Assembly: GCF_026745355.1 (NCBI RefSeq)
Contig: NC_079210.1
Location: 15,004,842-15,068,841, forward strand
Length of the DNA: 64,000 bases
Source of the DNA: Beta vulgaris subsp. vulgaris
Lineage: Eukaryota > Streptophyta > Magnoliopsida > Caryophyllales > Amaranthaceae
Direction of reading: 5' to 3'
Part shown: positions 8,299 through 21,300 of the stretch, piece after piece
Layout of the letters: every line of letters starts with the position of its first letter
Numbering within the stretch: the stretch's first letter is position 1
Position numbers and translations under genes: made by a program
Notes under the pieces: generated by a model
Databases searched by the model: none
The model's input: only the letters and a program-made list of their open reading frames with translations
What the model was told of the DNA's origin: nothing

Positions 8299-11200
8299 GG
8301 CTAATCCTATTGGGCTTAGGAAAAGGAATTCAATAATTAAAACTTTTGATGACTAACAAGATGGGCTTATTAGGACTTTAGTCATCAAATTATCCTTTCC
8401 CTTTTTATTACTTTTGGGCTTTCGATTCCATTAAGTTTTCTTTTCAAATATGCTTTTAATAATTAAACTCTTATTTAAAACACGCTTAATTAAAATATTA
8501 CAAACTTTATTAAGCTAAGAAAAATATTTTTAGTTGACTTTTAAAATAGTCAACCCTTTTTAAAAGTCAAATCATTTTCCAAACTCATTTGGATTTAAAT
8601 ATAATTACATAAATACTTAAATATATTTATGAAAATCCTTTAAAAATGTGGGGGATTACAATGTCCTTCTAATCAGAGCCCAAAATCGTAATTTTGGCCT
8701 AACTTCTAGCTCAGACATCAGAATTGAGAGATTCAAAAGCCTGAATTATTTTTTTTTACAATTTCTAAGGGGTTCGTGAGGTCAGAAGCTGAATTTGTTG
8801 AAGTTCGATTTTTCGCGTCCGTTTCTTTCTCAGCTTGGCCTAAAATCGTAAATTGGGCCTAGCTCCTAGCTCGGACATCATAATTGAGCAATTCCAAAGC
8901 CTCACATGTTTTTTTTTTACCATTTCTAAGGGGTTCGTGAGCTCAGAAGCTGAATTCCTTGCAGTCAGATTTTTTGTGTCTGTTACTACTCATCTATGCC
9001 CAAAATCGTAATTTGGGCCTAACTCCTAGCTCGGACTTCAGAATTGAGCGATTCAAAAGCTTGAATTTGTTTTTTTACCATTTATAAGGGGTTCGTGAGC
9101 TCAGAAGCTGAATTCGTTGAAGTCCGATTTTTCGTGTCTGTTTCATGCTCATCTTGGCCCAACATCGTAATTTCGACCTAACTCCTATCTCGGAAATCAG
9201 AATTGAGCGATTCCAAAGAGTGACATGTTTTTTTTACCATTTCTAAGGGGTTCGTGAGCTCAGAAGCTGAATTCCTTGAAGCCCAGATTTTCGCGTCTCT
9301 GTCCTTCTCATTGAAGTTAAAATCGTAATTTGCGCCTAACTCTTAGCTCGGACATCAGAGTTGAGCGATGAAAAAGCCTGAATTGTTTTTTTCCCATTTC
9401 TAAGGGGTTCGTGAGCTCTGAATCTGAATTCATTGAAGTCCGATTTTTTGTGTCTGTTTCCTGTTAATCTTGGCCCAACATCATAATTTGGAACTAACTC
9501 CTATCTCAGACATCAAATTGAGCGATTCTAAAGCCTGACATGTTTTTTTTTTGTATTTCTAAGGGGTTTGTGAGCTCAGAAGCTGAATTCGTTGAAGTTC
9601 GATTTTCGTGTCTGTTGCATGCTCATCTTGGCCCAACATCGTAATTTCGACCTAACTCCTATCTCGGACATCAGAATTGAGCGATTCCAAAGCCTGACAT
9701 GCTTTTTTACCATTTCTAAGGGGTTCATGACCTCAGAAGCTGAATTCCTTGCAGCCCAATTTTTCGCGTCTGTGCCCTTCTCATCTTGACTCAAAATTGT
9801 AATTTGGGACTAACTCAAAATTCGCGTCTGTGTCCTTCTCATCTTGCTCATCTTGGCCCAACATCATAATTAGGAACTAACTCCTATCTCGGACATCAGA
9901 ATTGAGCGATTCTAAAGCCTGACATGTTTTTTCGTATTTCTAAGGGGTTTGTGAGCTCAGAAGCTGAATTCGTTGAAGTCCGATTTTTCGTGGCTGTTTC
10001 ATGCTCATCTTGGCCCAACATTGTAATTTCGACCTAACTCCTATCTCGGACATCAGAATTGAGCGATTCCAAAGCCTGACATGCTTTTTTACCATTTCTA
10101 AGGGTTCATGAGCTCAGAAGCTGAATTTCTTGCAGCCCAATTTTTCGCGTCTGTGTCCTTCTCATCTTGACTCAAAATTGTAATTTGGAACTAACTCAAA
10201 ATTCGCGTCTGTGTCCTTCTCATCTTGCTCATCTTGGCCCAAAATCGTAATTTGGGCCTAACTCTTATCTCGGACATCAGAATTGAGCGATTCCAAAGCC
10301 TGAATTGTTTTTTTACCATTTCAAAAGATTTCGTGAGCTCAGAATCTGAATTCATTGAAGTCCAATTTTCGGGTCTGTTTCCAGCTCTTCTTGGGCCAAA
10401 ATCATAGTTTGGGCCTAGATCCTAACACGGACATCATAATTGAGCGATTCCAAAGCATGACATGTTTTTTTTCACTATTTCTAAGGGGTTCGTGAGCTCA
10501 GAACCTGAATTCCTTGCAGTCAGATTTTTTGTGTCTGTTTACTTCTCCTCTGTGGCCAAAATCGTAATTTGGGCCTAACTCCAAGCTCGGACATCGGAAT
10601 TGAGCGATTCAAAAGCCTGAATTGGTTTTTTTACCATTTCTAAGGGGTTCGTGAGCTCAGAAGTTGAATTTGTTACAGTCCGATTTTTCTTGTCTGTTTC
10701 ATGCTCATCTTGGCCCAACATCGTAATTTCGACCTAACTCCTATCTCAGACATGAGAATTAAGGGATTCCAAAGGTTGACATGTTTTTTTTACCATTTCT
10801 AAGGGGGTTATGAGCTCAGAACCTGAATTCCTTGCAGCCCAATTTTTCGCGTCTGTGTCCTTCTCATCTTGGCTCAAAATTGTAATTTCGGACTAACTCC
10901 TAGCTCGAACCTCAAAATTGAGCGATTCAAAAGCCTGAAATATTTTTTTTTACCATTCTAAGGGGTTCGTGAGTTGAAGAGCTCAATTCGTTGAAGTTCG
11001 ATTTTTCGCGTCCGTTTCTTGCTCATCTTGGCCCAAAATCGTAATTTGGGCCTAACTCTTAGCTCGGACATCAGAATTGAGCGATTCAAAAGCCTGAATT
11101 GTTTTTTTTACCATTTCTAAGGGTTCGTGAGCTCAGAATCTGAATCTGTTGAAGTATGATTTTTCGTGTCTGTTTCCTACTTATCTTGGCCCAACATCGT

Positions 11201-14200
11201 AATTTGGGCCTAACTCCTATCTCGGACATTAGAATTGATGGGATTCTAAAGCCTGAGATGTTTTTTTTCCCATTTCTAAGGGGTTCGTGAGCTCAGAATC
11301 TTAATTCGTTGATGTCTGACTTTTCGAGTCTATTTGCTGCTCATCTTGGCCCAACATCGTAATTATGGCCTAAGTCCTATCTCGGACATCAGAATTGAGC
11401 GATTCTAAAGCCTAATATGTATTTTTCCCATTTCTAAGCGGTTCGTGAGCTCAGAATCTGAATTCGTTGAAGTCCTATTTTTCTGGTCTGTTTCCAGCTC
11501 TTCTTGGGCCGAAATCGTAATTTGGGCCTAGATCCTAGCTCGGACATCATAATTGAGCGATTCCGAAGCATGACATGTTTTTTTAAAACATTTCTAAGGG
11601 GTTCATGATCTCAGAACCTGAATTCCTTCAGTCAGATTTTTTGTGTCTGGTTACTACTCATATATTCCCAAAATCGTAATTTGGGCCTAACTCCTAGCTC
11701 GGACTTCAGAATTAAGCGATTCAAAAGCCTGAATTAGTTTTTTACCATTTCTAAGGGGTTCGTGAGCTCAGAATCTGAATTCGTTGAAGTCCTATTTTTC
11801 GGCTCTGTTTCCAGCTCTTCTTGGCCCAAAATCGTAATTTGGGCCTAGATCCTAGCACGGACATCAGAATTGAGCGATTCCAAAGCATGACATGTTTTTT
11901 TTAAAACATTTCTAAGGGGTTCGTGACCTCAGAACCTGAATTCCTTCAGTCAGATTTTTTGTGTCTGTTTACTACTCATATATTCCGAAAATCGTAATTT
12001 GGGCCTAACTTCTAGCTCAGACATCAGAATTGAGAGATTCAAAAGCCTGAATTATTTTTTTTACAATTTCAAAGGGGTTCGTGACCTCAGAAGCTGAATT
12101 TGTTGAAGTCCGATTTTTCGCGTCCGTTTCTTGCTCATCTTGGCCTAAAATCGTAATTTGGGCCTAGCTCCTAGTTCGGACATCATAATTGAGCAATTCC
12201 AAAGCCTGACATGTTTTTTTTTACCATTTCTAAGGGGTTCGTGAGCTCAGAACATGAATTCCTTGCAGTCAGATTTTTTGTGTATGTTTACTACTCATAT
12301 ATTCCCAAAATCGTAATTTGGGCCTAACTCCTAGCTCGGACTTCAGAATTAAGCGACTCAAAAGCCTGAATCAGTTTTTTACCATTTCAAAGGAGTTCGT
12401 GAGCTCAGAATCTGTATTCGTTGAAGTCCGCTTTTTCGTCTCTGTTTGCGGCTTATCTTGGCCCAAAATCGTAATTTAGGCCTAGCTACTAGCTAAGACA
12501 TCATAATTGTGCGATTACAAAGCCTCACATGTTTTTTTTACAATTTCTAAGGCGTTTGTGAGCTTAGAGCCTGAATTCATTGCAGTCAGATTTTTTGTGT
12601 CTGTTTACTACTCATCTGCGCCCAAAATCGTAATTTGGACCTAACTCCTACCTCGGACATCAAAAGTGAGCGATTCCAAAGCGTGACATGTTTTTTTGTT
12701 TACAATTTATAAGGGGTTCGTGAGCTTAGAAGCTGAATTCCTTGCAGCCTAATTTTTCGCGTTTGTGTCCTTCTAATAAGAGCGCAAAATTGTAATTTGG
12801 AACTAACTCAAAATTCGCGTCTGTGTCCTTCTCATCTTGCTCATCTTGGCCCAAAATCGTAATTTGGGCCTAACTCTTATCTCGGACATCAGAATTGAGC
12901 GATTCCAAAGCCTGAATTGTTTTTTTTACCATTTCAAAGGGGTTCGTGAGCTCAGAATCTGAATTCGTTGAAGTCCAATTTTCGGGTCTGTTTCCAGCTC
13001 TTCTTGGGCCAAAATCATAGTTTGGACCTAGATCCTAGTTCGGACATCATAATTGAGCAATTCCAAAGCCTGACATGTTTTTTTTACATTTCTAAGGGGT
13101 TCGTGAGCTCAGATCATGAATTCCTTGCATTCAGATTTTTTGTGTATGTTTACTACGCATCTACGCCAAAAATCTTAATTTGGGCCTAACTCCTAGCGCG
13201 GACTTCAAAATTGAGAGATTCAAAAGCCTGAATTCGTTTTTTTTCCATTTCTAAGGGGTTCGTGAGCTCAGAAGTTGAATTCGTTGAAGTCCGATTTTTC
13301 GTGTCTGTTTCATGCTTTCTTGGCCCAACATTGTAATTTCGACCTAACTCCTATCTCGGACATCAGAATTAAGCGATTCCAAAGGCTGACGTGTTTTTTT
13401 TACCAATTCTAAGGGGTTCGTTAGCTCAGAAGCTGAATTCCTTGCAGCCCAAATTTTCGCGTCTGTGTCTGTCTCATCTTGGCTCCAAATTGTAATTTAG
13501 GACTAACTCCTAGCTCGGACCTCAAAATTGAGCTATTCAACAGCATGAAATATTTTATTTTACCATTTCTAAGGGGTTCGTGAGCAGAGAAGCTAAATTC
13601 ATTGAGGTACGATTTTTCGCGTCCGTTTCTTGCTTAGCTTGGCCCAAAATCTTAATTTGGGCCTAACTCATAGCTCGGACATCAGAATTGAGCGATTCCA
13701 AAGCCTGAAGTGAGCTCCGAATCTGAATTCGTTGAAGTCCGATTTTTCGTGTTTGTTTGCTGTTAATCTTGGCCCAACATCATAATTTGGACCTAACTCC
13801 TATCTCGGACATCAGAAATGAGCGATTCTAAAGCCTGACATGTTTTTTCGTGTTACTAAGGGGTTCGTGAGCTCAGAAGCTGAATTCGTTGAAGTCCGAT
13901 TTTTCGTGTCTGTTGCATGCTCATCTTGGCCCAACATCGTAATTTCGACCTAACTCCAATCTCGGACATCAAAATTGAGCGATTCCAAAGCCTGACATGC
14001 TTTTTTACAATTCTAAGGGGTTCATGAGCTCAGAAGCTGAATTCCTTGCAGCCCAATTTTTCGCGTCTGTGCCCTTCTCATCTTGACTCAAATTTGTAAT
14101 TTGGGACTAACTCAAAATTCGCGTCTGTGCCCTTCTCATCTTGCTCATCTTGGCCCAACATCATAATTTGAAACTAACTGCTATCTCGGACATCACAATT

Positions 14201-16840
14201 GAGCAATTCTAAAGCCTGACATGTGTTTTTTCGTATTTCTAAGGGGTTTGTGAGCTCATAAGCTGAATTCGTTGAAGTCCGATTTTTCGTGTATGTTGCA
14301 TGCTTATCTTGGCCCAACATCGTAATTTCGACCTAACTCCTATCTCGGACATCAGAATTGAGCGATTCCAAAGCCTGACATGCTTTTTTACCATTTCTAA
14401 GGGGTTCATGAGCTCAGAAGCTGAATTCCTTGCAGCCCAATTGTTCGCGTCTGTGTCCTTCTCATATTGACTCAAAATTGTAATTTGGAACTAACTCCTA
14501 GCTCGGACTTCAGAATTGAGAGATTCAAAAGCCTGAATTCGTTTTTTTTCCATTTCTAAGGGGTTCGTGAGCTCAGAAGTGGAATTCGTTGAAGTCCGAT
14601 TTTTCGTGTCTATTTCATGCTCGACTTGGCCCAACATCGTAATTTCGACCTAACTCCTATCTCGGACATCAGAATTAAGCGATTCCAAAGGTTGAAATGT
14701 TTTTTTTACCATTTCTAAGGGGTTCGTTAGCTCATAAGCTGAATTCCTTGCAGCCCAAATTTTCGCGTCTGTGTCCTTCTCATCTTGGCTCAAAATTGTA
14801 ATTTGGGACTAACTCCTAGCTCGGACCTCAAAATTGAGTTATTCAACAGCATGAAATGTTTTTTTTTCCATTTCTAAGGGGTTCATGAGCTGAGAAGCTA
14901 AATTCATTGAGGTACGATTTTTCGCGTCCGTTTCTTGCTCAGCTTGGCCAAAAATCGTAATTTGGGCCTAACTCTTAGCTCGGACATCATAATTGAGCGA
15001 TTCAAAAGCCTGAATTGTTTTTTTTACCAATTCTTAAGGGGATCATGAGCTCCGAATCTGAATTCGTTGATGTCCGATTTTTCGTGTCTGTTTCCTGTTA
15101 ATCTTGGCCCAACATCATAATTTGGACCTAACTCCTATCTCAGACAGCATAAATGAGCGATTCTGAAGCCTGACATGGTTTTTTTCGTGTTTCTAAGGGG
15201 TTCGTGAGCTCAGAAGCTGAATTCGTTGAAGTCCGATTTTTCGTGTCTGTTGCATGCTCATCTTGGCCCAACATCGTAATTTCGACCTAACTCCTATCTC
15301 GGACATCCGAATTGAGCGATTCCAAAGCTAGACATGCTTTTTTACAATTCTAAGGGGTTCATGAGCTCAGAAGCTGAATTCCTTGCAGCACAATTTTTCG
15401 CGTCTGTGTCCTTCTCATCTTGGCTCAAAATTGTAATTTGGGACTAACTCCTAGCTCGGACCTTAAAATTGAGCGATTCAAAGCCTGAAATGTTTTTTTT
15501 ACCATTTCTAAGGGGTTCGTGAGCTGAGAAGCTATGTTCGTTGAAGTTCCATTTTCCGCGTCTGTTTCTTGCTCATCCTGGCCCAAAATCGTAATTTGGG
15601 CCTAACTCTTAGGTCGGACATCAGAATTGAGCGATTTAAAAGCCTGACATGTTTTTTCCCATTTCTAAGGGGTTCGTGAGCTTAGAAGCTGAATTCCTTG
15701 CAGTCGGATTTTTTGCGTCTGTTTACAGCTCATCTGTGCCCAAAATCGTAATTCGGGCCAAACTCCTAGCTCGGACATTAGAATTAAACGTTTTCAAAGA
15801 TTGACATGATTTTTTATCAATTGTAAGGGGTTCGTGAGCTAAGATGTCGAATTCGTTGAAGTGCTATTTTTGGCGTCTATTTCTTGGTCACATGAAACTA
15901 GAATCGTAATTTGGGCCTAACTTCAAGCTCGGACATCAGAATTGAGCGATTCTAAAGCCTGACATGCTTTTTTTTACAATTTATAGGGGGTTCGTCAGCT
16001 CAGAAGCTGAATTCCTTGCAGCCAAATTTTTCGCGTCTGTGTCCTTCTCATCAGAGCCCAAAATCGTAATTTTGGCCTAACTTTGAGCTCAGACATCAGA
16101 ATTGAGAGATTCAAAAGCCTGAATTATTTTTTTACATTTTCTAAGGGGTTTGTGAGCTCAGAAGCTGAATTTGTTGAAGTCCGATTTTTTGCGTCAGTTT
16201 CTTGCTCATGTTGGCCCAAAATCGTAATTTAGGCCTAGCTCCTTGCTCGGACATCATAATTGAGCGATTCCAAAGCCTGACATGTTTTTTTACCATTTCT
16301 AAGGGGTTCGTGAGCACAGAACATGAAATCATTGCAGTCACATTTTTTGTGTCTGTTTACTACTCATATATTCTCAAAATCGTAATTTGGGCCTAACTCC
16401 TAGCTCGGACTTTAGAATTAAGCGATTCAAAAGCCTTAATTAGTTTTTAACCATTTCAAAGGTGTTCGTGAGCTCAGAATCTGAATTAGTTGAAGTTCTA
16501 TTTTTCGTGTCTGTTTCCTGCTCATCTTGGCCCAATATCGTAATTTGGGCCTAGCTACTAGCACGGACATCATAATTGAGCGATTCTAAAGCCTGACATG
16601 TTTTTTTTACAATTTCTAAGGCGTTTGTGAGCTTAGAACCTGAATTCATTGCAGTCAGATTTTTTGTGTCTGTTTACTACTCATCTGTACCCAAAATCGT
16701 AATTTGGGCCTAACTCCTAGCTCGGACATCAAAAGTGAGCGATTCCAAAGACTGACATGTTTTTTTTTTTACAATTTTTTAGGGGGTCGTGAGCTTAGAA
16801 GCTGAATTCCTTGCAGCCTAATTTTTCGCGTCTGTGTCCT

Positions 16841-18333
16841 TCTAATCAGAGACCAAAATCGTAATTTCGGCCTAACTTCTAGCTTAGACATCATAATTGA
16901 GAGATTCAAAAGCTGAAGTTTGATTTTTCGTGTCTGTTTCATGCTCGTCTTGGCCCAACATCGTAATTTCGACCTAACTCATATCTCAGACATCATAATT
17001 GAGCGATTCCAAAGGCTGACATGTTTTTTTTACCTTGAAGCTGAATTCCTTGAAGCCCATATTTTCGCGTCAGTGTCCTTCTCATCTTGGCTTAAAATTG
17101 TAATTTGGGACTAACTCCTAGCTCGAACCTCAAAATTGAGCGCTTAAAAAGCCTCAAATATTTTTTTTTACCATTTCGAAAGGGTTCGTGAGTTGAAGAG
17201 CTAAATTCGTTGAAGTTCGATTTTTCGCGTCCGTTTCTTGCTCATCTTGGCCAAAATCGTAATTTGGGCCTAAATCTTTGCTCGGACATCAGAATTGAGC
17301 GATTCAAAAGCCTGAATTGTTTTTTTACCATTTCTAAGGGGTTCGTGAGCTCCGAATCTGAATCTTTTGAAGTCTGATTTTTCGTGTCTGTTTCCTAATT
17401 ATCTTGGCCCAACATCGTAATTTGGGCCTAACTCCTATCTCGGACATCATAATTGAGGGATTCCAAAGCATGACATGTTTTTTTTTTAACATTTCTAAGT
17501 GGTTCGTGAGCTAAGAACCTGAATTCCTTGCAGTCAGATTTTTTGTGTCTGTTTACTACTCATATATTCCCAAAATCGTAATTTGGGCCAAACTCCTAGC
17601 TCGGACTTTAGAATTAAGCGATTCAAAAGCCTGAATTAGTTTTTTACCATTTCAAAGGGGTTTGTGAGCTTAGAATCTGAATTCGTTGAAGTCCGATTTT
17701 TCGTGTCTGTTTCTTGCTCATCTTGGCCCAACATCGTAATTTGGCCTAACTCCTATCTCAGACATCAGAATTGAGCGATTCCAAAGCCTGACATGTTTTT
17801 TCCCATTTCCAAGGGGTTCGTGAGCTCCGAATCTCAATCTGTTAAAGTCCGATTTTTCATGTCTGTTTTCTACTTATCTTGGCCCAACATCGTAATTTGG
17901 GCCTAAATCCTATCGCGGACATTAGAATTGAGGGGATTCTAAAGCCTCACATGTTAATTTTCCCATTTCTAAGGGGTTCGTGAGCTCAGAATCTGGATTC
18001 GTTGAAGTCTGACTTTTCGTGTCTGTTTCCTGCTCATCTTGGCCCAACATCATAATTATCGCCTAACTCATATCTCAGACATCAGTATTGAGCGATTCCA
18101 AAGCCTAACATGTTTTTTTCCCATTTCTAAGGGGTTCGTGAGCTCAGAATTTGAATTCCTTGCAGTCGGATTTTTTGCGTCTGTTTACAACTTATTTGTG
18201 CCCAAAATCGTAATTTGGACCAAACTCCTAGCTTTGACATCAAAATTGAACGATTCCAAAGATTGACATGATTTTTTTATCAATTGTAAGGGGTTCGTGA
18301 GCTCAGATGTTGAATTCATTGAAGTCCGATTTT
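16841..18333 (+). repeat. Satellite higher-order segment A (first copy)
   Basis: This segment begins with the diagnostic monomer CTAATCAGAGACCAAAATCG, which has an internal deletion giving AAAAGCTGAAGTTTGATTTT. It continues through the CTAATTATCTTGGCCCAACA monomer near 17396. The same succession is found at 28544-30060, so this is a unit copied as a block, not monomer by monomer. It precedes the 5.3-kb duplicated segment. Confidence 0.75.
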
Positions 18334-21300
18334 TCGCGTCTATTTCTTGCTCACATGGAACTAGAATCGTAATTTGGACCTAACTTCAAGCTCGGACATC
18401 AGAATTGTGCGATTCCAAAGCCTGACATGTTTTTTTTACAATTTATAAGGGAGTCGTGAGCTCAAAAGCTGAATTCCTTGCAGCTTAATTTTTCGCGTCT
18501 GTGTCCTTCTTATCAGAGCCCAAAATCGTAATTTGGGCCTAATTTCTAGCTCAGACATCATAATTGAGAGATTCAAAAGCCTGAATTATTATATTTACAA
18601 CTTTTAAGGGGTTCATGAGGTTTGAAGCTAAATTTGTTGAATTCCGATGTTTCGCATCCGTTTCTTGCTTATCTTGGCACAAAATCGTAATTTGGCCCTA
18701 ACTCCTAGCTCGGACATCATAATTGAGTGATTCCAAATCCTGACATGTTTTTTTAACAATTCTAAGGGGTTCGTGAGTTCAGAACATGAATTCCTTGCAG
18801 TTAGATTTTTTGTGTCTCTTTACTACTCATCTATGCCCAAAATCGTAATTTGGGCCTAACTCCTAGCTCGGACTTCAGAATTGAGCGATTCAAAAGCTTG
18901 AATTAGTTTTGTACCATTTCTAAGGGGTTCGTGAGCACAGAAGCTGAATTCGTTGCAATTCGATTTTTCGTGTCTGTTTCATGCTCATCTTGGCCCAACA
19001 TCGTAATTTCGACCTAACTCCTACCTCGGACATGAGATTTGAGGGATTCCAAAGGCTGAAATGTTTTTTTTACCATTACTTAGGGGGTCGTGTGCTCAGA
19101 AGCTGAATTCCTTGCTGCCCAATTTTTCGCGCCTGTGTCCTTCTCATCTTGGCTCAAAATTGTAATTTGGGACTAACAACTAGCTCGAACCTCAAAATTA
19201 AGCGATTCAAAAGCCTGAAATATTCTTTTTACCATTTCTAAGGGGTTCGTGAGTTGAAGAGCTAAATTCGTTGAAGTTCGATTTTTCGCGTCCGTTTCTT
19301 GCTCATCTTGGCCCAAAATCGTAATTTGGGCCTAACTTTTAGCTCGGACATCAGAATTGAGCGATTCTAAAGCATGAATTAGTTTTTTTACCATTTCTAA
19401 GGGGTTCGTGAGCTCAGAAGCTGAATTCGTTGAAGTCCAATTTTTTGTGTCTGTTTCATGCTCATCTTGGCCCAACATCGTAATTTCGACCTAACTTCTA
19501 TCTCGAACATTAGAATTGAGCGATTCCAAAGGCTGACATGTTTTTTTTACCATTTCTAAGGGGTTCGTGAGCTCAGAAGCTGAATTCCTTGAAGCCCAGA
19601 TTTTCGCGTCTGTGTCCTTCTCATGTTGGCTCAAAATTGTAATTTGGGACTAACTCCTAGCTCGGACCTCAAAATTGAGCTATTCAACAGCATGAAATGT
19701 TTTTTTTTTACCATTTCTAAGGGGTTCGTGAGCTTAGAAGCTAATTTCATTGAAGTACGATTTTTAGCGTCCGTTTCTTGCTCAGCTTGGCCCAAAATCG
19801 TAATTTGCGCCTAACTCTTAGCTCGGACATCAGAATTGAGCGATTGAAAAGCCTGAATTGTTTTTTCGTGTCTGCTACCTTTTAATGTTGGCCCAACATC
19901 ATAATTTAGAACTAACTCCTATCTCGGACATCAGAATTGAGCGATTTTAAAGCCTGACATGTTTTTTTTATTGTATTTCTAAGGGGTTTTTGAGCTCAGA
20001 AGTTGAATTCGTTGAAGTCCGATTTTTCGTGTCTGTTGCATGCTCATCTTGACCCAACATCGTAATTTTGACCTAACTCCTATCTCGGACATCAGAATTG
20101 AGCGATTCCAAAGCCTGACATGCTGTTTTACCATTTCTAAGGGGTTCTAGAGCTCAGAAGCTGAATTCCTTGCAGCCCAATTTTCGCGTCTGTGTCCTTC
20201 TCATCTTGACTCAAAATTGTAATTTGGGACTAACTCAAAATTCGCGTCTGTGTCCTTCTCATCTTGCTCATCTTGGCCCAAAATCGTAATTGAGCGATTC
20301 TAAAGCCTGACATGTTTTTTTTACAATTTCTAAGGGGTTCGTGAGCTCAGAACCTGAATTCCTTGCAGTTAGATTTTTGTGTCTGTTTACTAATATATTC
20401 CCAAAATCGTAATTTGGGCCAAACTTCTAGCTCGGACTTCAGAATTAAGCGATTCAAAAGCCTGAATTAGTTTTTTACCATTTCAAAGGGGTTCGTGAGC
20501 TTAGAATCTGAATTCGTTGAAGTCCGATTTTTCGTGTCTGTTTCCTGCTCATCTTGGCCCAACATCGTAATTTGGCCTAACTCCTATCTCAGATATCAGA
20601 ATTGAGCGATTCCAAAGCCTGACATGTTTTTTCCCATTTCCAAGGGGTTCGTGAGCTCCGAATCTGAATCTGTTAAAGTCCAATTTTTTGTGTCTGTTTC
20701 CTACTTATCTTGGCCTAACATCGTAATTGGGCCTAAATCCTATCGCGGACATTAGAATTGAGGGGATTCTAAAGCCTCCATGTTAATTTTCCCATTTCTA
20801 AGGGGTTCGTGAGCTCAGAATCTGGATTCGTTGAAGTTTGACTTTTCGTGTCTGTTTCCAGCTCATATTGGCCCAACTCATCTGTGCCCAAGATCGTAAT
20901 TTGGACCAAACTCCTAGCTTTGACATCAAAATTGAACGACTCCAAAGATTGACATGATTTTTTATCAATTGTAAGGGGTTCGTGAACTCGGATGTTGAAT
21001 TCTTTGAAGTCCGATTTTTCGCGTCTATTTCTTGCTCACATGGAACTAGAATCGTAATTTGGACCTAACTTCATGCTCGGACATCAGAATTGTGTGATTC
21101 CAAAGCCTGACATGTTTTTTTTTACAATTTATAAGGGAGCCGTGAGCTCAAAAGCTGAATTCCTTGCAGCTTAATTTTTCGCGTCTGTCTCCTTCTTATC
21201 AGAGCCCAAAATCGTAATTTGGGCCTAACTTCTAGCCCAGACATCATAATTGAGAGATTCAAAAGCCTGAATTATTATATTTACAATTTTTAAGGGGTTC

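Larger units (their letters stand above)
1..8660 (-). mobile_element. Ty3/gypsy chromovirus LTR retrotransposon (Tekay/Del-like), 3' end outside the window
   Basis: On the minus strand the order is LTR, PBS, small acidic ORF, gag, aspartic protease, reverse transcriptase, RNase H, integrase and a chromodomain-like tail. This order, with integrase after RNase H and a chromodomain at the end, is that of plant Ty3/gypsy chromoviruses; motif style ([24 protein letters not shown]) resembles the Tekay/Del clade, which is my inference. Every coding module is split over two or more frames, so as written the element is non-autonomous. The right end abuts satellite DNA directly at 8661. The left LTR cannot be recognised, because only 130 bases follow the polypurine tract before the window edge. 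Confidence 0.93.
6176..8660 (-). repeat. 5' LTR of the chromovirus (2485 bp)
   Basis: The boundaries come from the PBS on one side and the switch to satellite DNA on the other. In plus orientation it starts TGTAACACCCC and ends GGGGGATTACA, so both ends have TG..CA with a matching short terminal inverted repeat. Reading the minus strand, a TATA-like box lies at 8289-8298, followed by a pyrimidine-rich leader (plus-strand GA-rich, 8155-8270), so transcription probably starts near 8260. The rest, 6200-8000, is AT-rich with no coding capacity. The TSD cannot be checked, because the other LTR is outside the window. Confidence 0.88.
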
